Part shown: piece by piece, positions 12,251 to 14,652 of the stretch
Numbering within the stretch: the first letter of the stretch is position 1
Layout: each line of letters begins with the position of its first letter
NCBI GenBank assembly: GCA_038326995.1
Contig: JBBQKP010000066.1
Coordinates: 1-14,652 of the forward strand
Direction: 5' to 3'
Source: JBBQKP01 sp038326995
GTDB lineage: Bacteria > Planctomycetota > Phycisphaerae > Tepidisphaerales > Tepidisphaeraceae
DNA: 14,652 bases
Notes under the pieces: model-generated
What the model was told of the DNA's origin: nothing
Seen by the model: the letters and a program-made list of their open reading frames with translations, nothing else
The model's database searches: none
Made by a program: the position numbers and the translations under genes

Positions 12251-14652
12251 ATGAGCGACGTGATTGCTGACGCATCAATTTCGCCGACACCATCTCAGGC
12301 CAGTCGGTGGGATTATCGATCGTCTGGCGCGCACTTCGACGAAATGATGGCCCAGGGAAATCAGCCCAGGCCTTATTGGGAAAAATTACTCTCGAGACTG
12401 TCTGATTTAGGCCCGGACGAATTCGACAAGCGGTGGCGTCGGGGTCAGCGATTGATTCACGAGAACGGCGTGACCTACACGATCTACGGCGATGAGTCGG
12501 ACGTCGATCGTCAATGGCAACTCGACCCGGTGCCGCTGCTGATTTCTGCCGATGAGTGGAAGTTGATCGAGGCCGCCGCCCTGCAGCGGGCACAACTCAC
12601 GAATCTCATCCTCGCGGATTTGTATGGGCCGCAACGTTTGCTGCACGAGCGGCTTCTTCCCGCCGCCGCGGTTTTCGCGCAGCCGTCACTGGTCAGGCCG
12701 ATGCTGGGCGTGGCCGTGCCGGGGAATATTTACAATCACCTGCACGCGATTGATCTCGCGCGCTCGCCCGACGGCCAATGGTGGGTGATCGGCGATCGCA
12801 CACAAGCGCCAAGCGGCATGGGCTACGCCCTGGAAAATCGCTCGGTGTTGAATCGCACATTGCCCGACGTGGTTGCCGATTGTCGCGTGACGCGTCTTGC
12901 CGAATTCTTCGGCCATCTGAATCAGACGCTGCTCTCGCTCGCGCCGCAGCATCGTGAAAATCCGCGTGTGGTTTTGATGACGCCCGGCCCGTACAACGAG
13001 ACTTATTTCGAGCACGCATATCTCGCGCGGTATCTGGGCTTCACCCTGGCCGAGGGTCGTGACCTGACGGTTCGCGATGCGCGCGTGTATCTGAAAACGT
13101 TGAGCGGGCTTCTGCCTGTCGATGTCATTTTGCGCCGCACGGATGATGTGTACTGCGATCCGCTTGAACTGCGCGAGGATTCCGTTCTTGGCATCGCGGG
13201 TCTGATGCAGGCGGTGCGTGCGGGGACGGTCGCGGTGGCGAACGCGCTGGGCACCGGGCTCGCGCAGGCGCCGGCGTTGTTGCCGTTCTTGCCGGCCGTG
13301 TGCAGGGAACTGCTGGGCGAGTCGCTGAAGTTGCCAACGATCGCGACGTGGTGGTGCGGCCAGCCCGGGCCGATGAAGCAGGTGCTATCGCGTCTCGAGA
13401 AGCTGGTGATCAAACCCGCCCTGCCCGGCGCGAGCGACCCGATATTCGGCTCGACGCTCACCTCGGAGCAGAAGGAGGAATTGTCGTCGCGCATTCGTGC
13501 CTCTCCGCAAGATTGGATCGCGCAGGAGCAGGTGAATCTTTCCACCGCGCCGAGTTGGGAAACAGAAACGTCTGGAGGCAAGCTCGTACCGCGTCACATG
13601 ATGCTTCGCATTTTCGTTGCAGCGCGTGGCGACGGGTCGTACACCGTCATGCCGGGCGGCTTGTCTCGCATCAGCGGCTCGGCGGAGTCGATGGTCGTGT
13701 CGATGCAGCGTGGCGGCGGATCGAAGGACACGTGGGTTTTGTCCGACGGCCCGGTGAATCAGGCGAACCCGCTTCGTCCGCCGGGCGCGCCCGTCGAGAT
13801 CACGCGCGCGGGACAGGTTCTTCCTTCGCGCGTCGCCGACGAAATGTTCTGGCTCGGCAGATATGTCGAGCGTGTGGAATACGGCATGCGGATCGCGCGG
13901 TCCATCGCGCGTCGTGCCGAGACCGACACCGACGGCGCGAAAGCGCTCGTATTGCTTTTTCTCGGAAAGACAGGCGCTGATCGGGCTGACTACTTCGAAC
14001 ACTATTTCATCAACCCGCTTTTCGATCCACCCGCGGCGGGAAAACGCAAGGAGGTTCGTCTGCGCTGTGTTCGCAGTGACATCGACCAGGCACACCGCAT
14101 CGCCGCGAATTTGCGCGACCGACTGCCCGCAGATGCCTGGCGCGCGATCGCAAGGCTTGATGAGCTTTTTGTTCGCCCGCGCGTGGGCAGTGCCCTGATT
14201 CTTCATCTCGCCAACGAGGTGCTCGATCGTGCGCTGCTGCTGGTTTCGGCGTTCAGCGGGCAGATCGAAGGAAGCATGTCGCGCGACAAGGGCTGGGCCT
14301 TCCTCGATACCGGCCGGCGAATCGAACGCGCTCTTCACCTCACCGAACTCGTCGGCTGGGCGTTCAAGGGTAAGCTTCAACGAGACATCAAAGCACATCC
14401 CGAGTCGGGCGAGCAGCTCGACGAAATCCTGGAGATCGCGTGCAGCATGCGGACGTATCGCAGCCGATATCTCACCACGCTTCAGCCCGCGCCCGTGCTC
14501 GACCTGCTGCTGCTCGACGAAGGCAATCCGCAGTCGCTCGCGTTTCAACTCGTGAGCACGATGAAGCATCTCGAGTTTTTTCCCATCGAACAAATCAGCA
14601 ATCACTTCATCGGCGAAGACCGGCGAATCTTGCTCAATTTGCTGACGAAAGT
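12251..14652 (+). CDS. Circularly permuted ATP-grasp ligase fused to alpha-E domain, 3' partial
   Basis: The frame is open for 800 codons to the window end. Residues about 15-500 are a circularly permuted type 2 ATP-grasp (DUF404/DUF407). Marks are FDEMMAQGNQPRPYWEKL, LADLYGPQRLL, QWWVIGDRTQAPSGMGYALENR, DVILRRTDDVYCDPLELR, VIKPALPG, WIAQEQVNLSTAP and YTVMPGGLSR. From Leu524, LPSRVADEMFWLGRYVERVEYGMRIAR starts the helical alpha-E domain (DUF403), which continues through WAFLDTGRRIERALHL and CSMRTYRSRYL. The two are usually separate adjacent genes but are fused in some bacteria. Comparative genomics predicts that they form peptide or amide bonds together with a transglutaminase-like peptidase, which may lie just beyond the window. 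ATG 12242 (MHNMSD) is an alternative start, and neither has a ribosome binding site. The gene is divergent from the AraC regulator. Confidence 0.93.
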   Translation, partial: MSDVIADASISPTPSQASRWDYRSSGAHFDEMMAQGNQPRPYWEKLLSRLSDLGPDEFDKRWRRGQRLIHENGVTYTIYGDESDVDRQWQLDPVPLLISADEWKLIEAAALQRAQLTNLILADLYGPQRLLHERLLPAAAVFAQPSLVRPMLGVAVPGNIYNHLHAIDLARSPDGQWWVIGDRTQAPSGMGYALENRSVLNRTLPDVVADCRVTRLAEFFGHLNQTLLSLAPQHRENPRVVLMTPGPYNETYFEHAYLARYLGFTLAEGRDLTVRDARVYLKTLSGLLPVDVILRRTDDVYCDPLELREDSVLGIAGLMQAVRAGTVAVANALGTGLAQAPALLPFLPAVCRELLGESLKLPTIATWWCGQPGPMKQVLSRLEKLVIKPALPGASDPIFGSTLTSEQKEELSSRIRASPQDWIAQEQVNLSTAPSWETETSGGKLVPRHMMLRIFVAARGDGSYTVMPGGLSRISGSAESMVVSMQRGGGSKDTWVLSDGPVNQANPLRPPGAPVEITRAGQVLPSRVADEMFWLGRYVERVEYGMRIARSIARRAETDTDGAKALVLLFLGKTGADRADYFEHYFINPLFDPPAAGKRKEVRLRCVRSDIDQAHRIAANLRDRLPADAWRAIARLDELFVRPRVGSALILHLANEVLDRALLLVSAFSGQIEGSMSRDKGWAFLDTGRRIERALHLTELVGWAFKGKLQRDIKAHPESGEQLDEILEIACSMRTYRSRYLTTLQPAPVLDLLLLDEGNPQSLAFQLVSTMKHLEFFPIEQISNHFIGEDRRILLNLLTK

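Noticed and set aside
12251..14605. Long open frames on the - strand across the ATP-grasp gene, including one over 400 codons
   Set aside because: They are Arg-rich antisense shadows of a high-GC gene whose + strand translation matches known ATP-grasp and alpha-E motifs throughout.

Overview
The window looks like a chromosomal segment from a planctomycete, most likely of the Phycisphaerae type. This is inferred from gene content: the tail of an H-X9-DG pseudopilin-like protein, a MauE-type redox membrane protein, a DUF1573 protein, an AraC regulator with a planctomycete-style cupin, and a REPIN-like paired hairpin. Most genes are GC-rich. Bases 1080-2850 are visibly poorer in GC (25 of 60 bases at 2101-2160, against 40 of 60 at 3661-3720).

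Bases 1-3936 (+) are a tightly packed, probably co-transcribed row for the cell envelope. It holds the end of an H-X9-DG protein, a MauE-like membrane protein with a C-terminal CPKC segment, an unrecognised double-anchored envelope protein, a secreted 8-cysteine protein, a DUF1573 protein and a membrane-anchored NlpC/P60-like cysteine hydrolase. Three junctions overlap (two ATGA, one of 14 bp). A redox membrane protein beside a secreted cysteine-rich protein and a cysteine hydrolase suggests an undescribed module that makes, folds or processes an exported disulfide-rich protein. This is the best candidate for a new system here.

Bases 3945-5909 (-) hold folK (folate synthesis) and argJ (arginine synthesis). 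ArgJ carries a 22-residue low-complexity insertion just before its self-cleavage site. Bases 6095-9797 (+) hold a CE7 acetyl esterase, a RidA-family protein, a REPIN-like element, nusB and an MFS transporter. These look like separate housekeeping or metabolic units, not one pathway.

Bases 10083-11243 (+) encode a PhyH-type Fe(II)/2-oxoglutarate oxygenase, facing a convergent AraC regulator (11270-12115, -). Divergent from that regulator is a long gene (12251 to beyond the end) for a circularly permuted ATP-grasp ligase fused to an alpha-E domain, the core of a predicted peptide-ligase system. No rRNA, tRNA, CRISPR array, insertion sequence or origin was seen. No gene-free stretch exceeds 300 bases; the longest, 9798-10082, holds only short palindromes and one hairpin.
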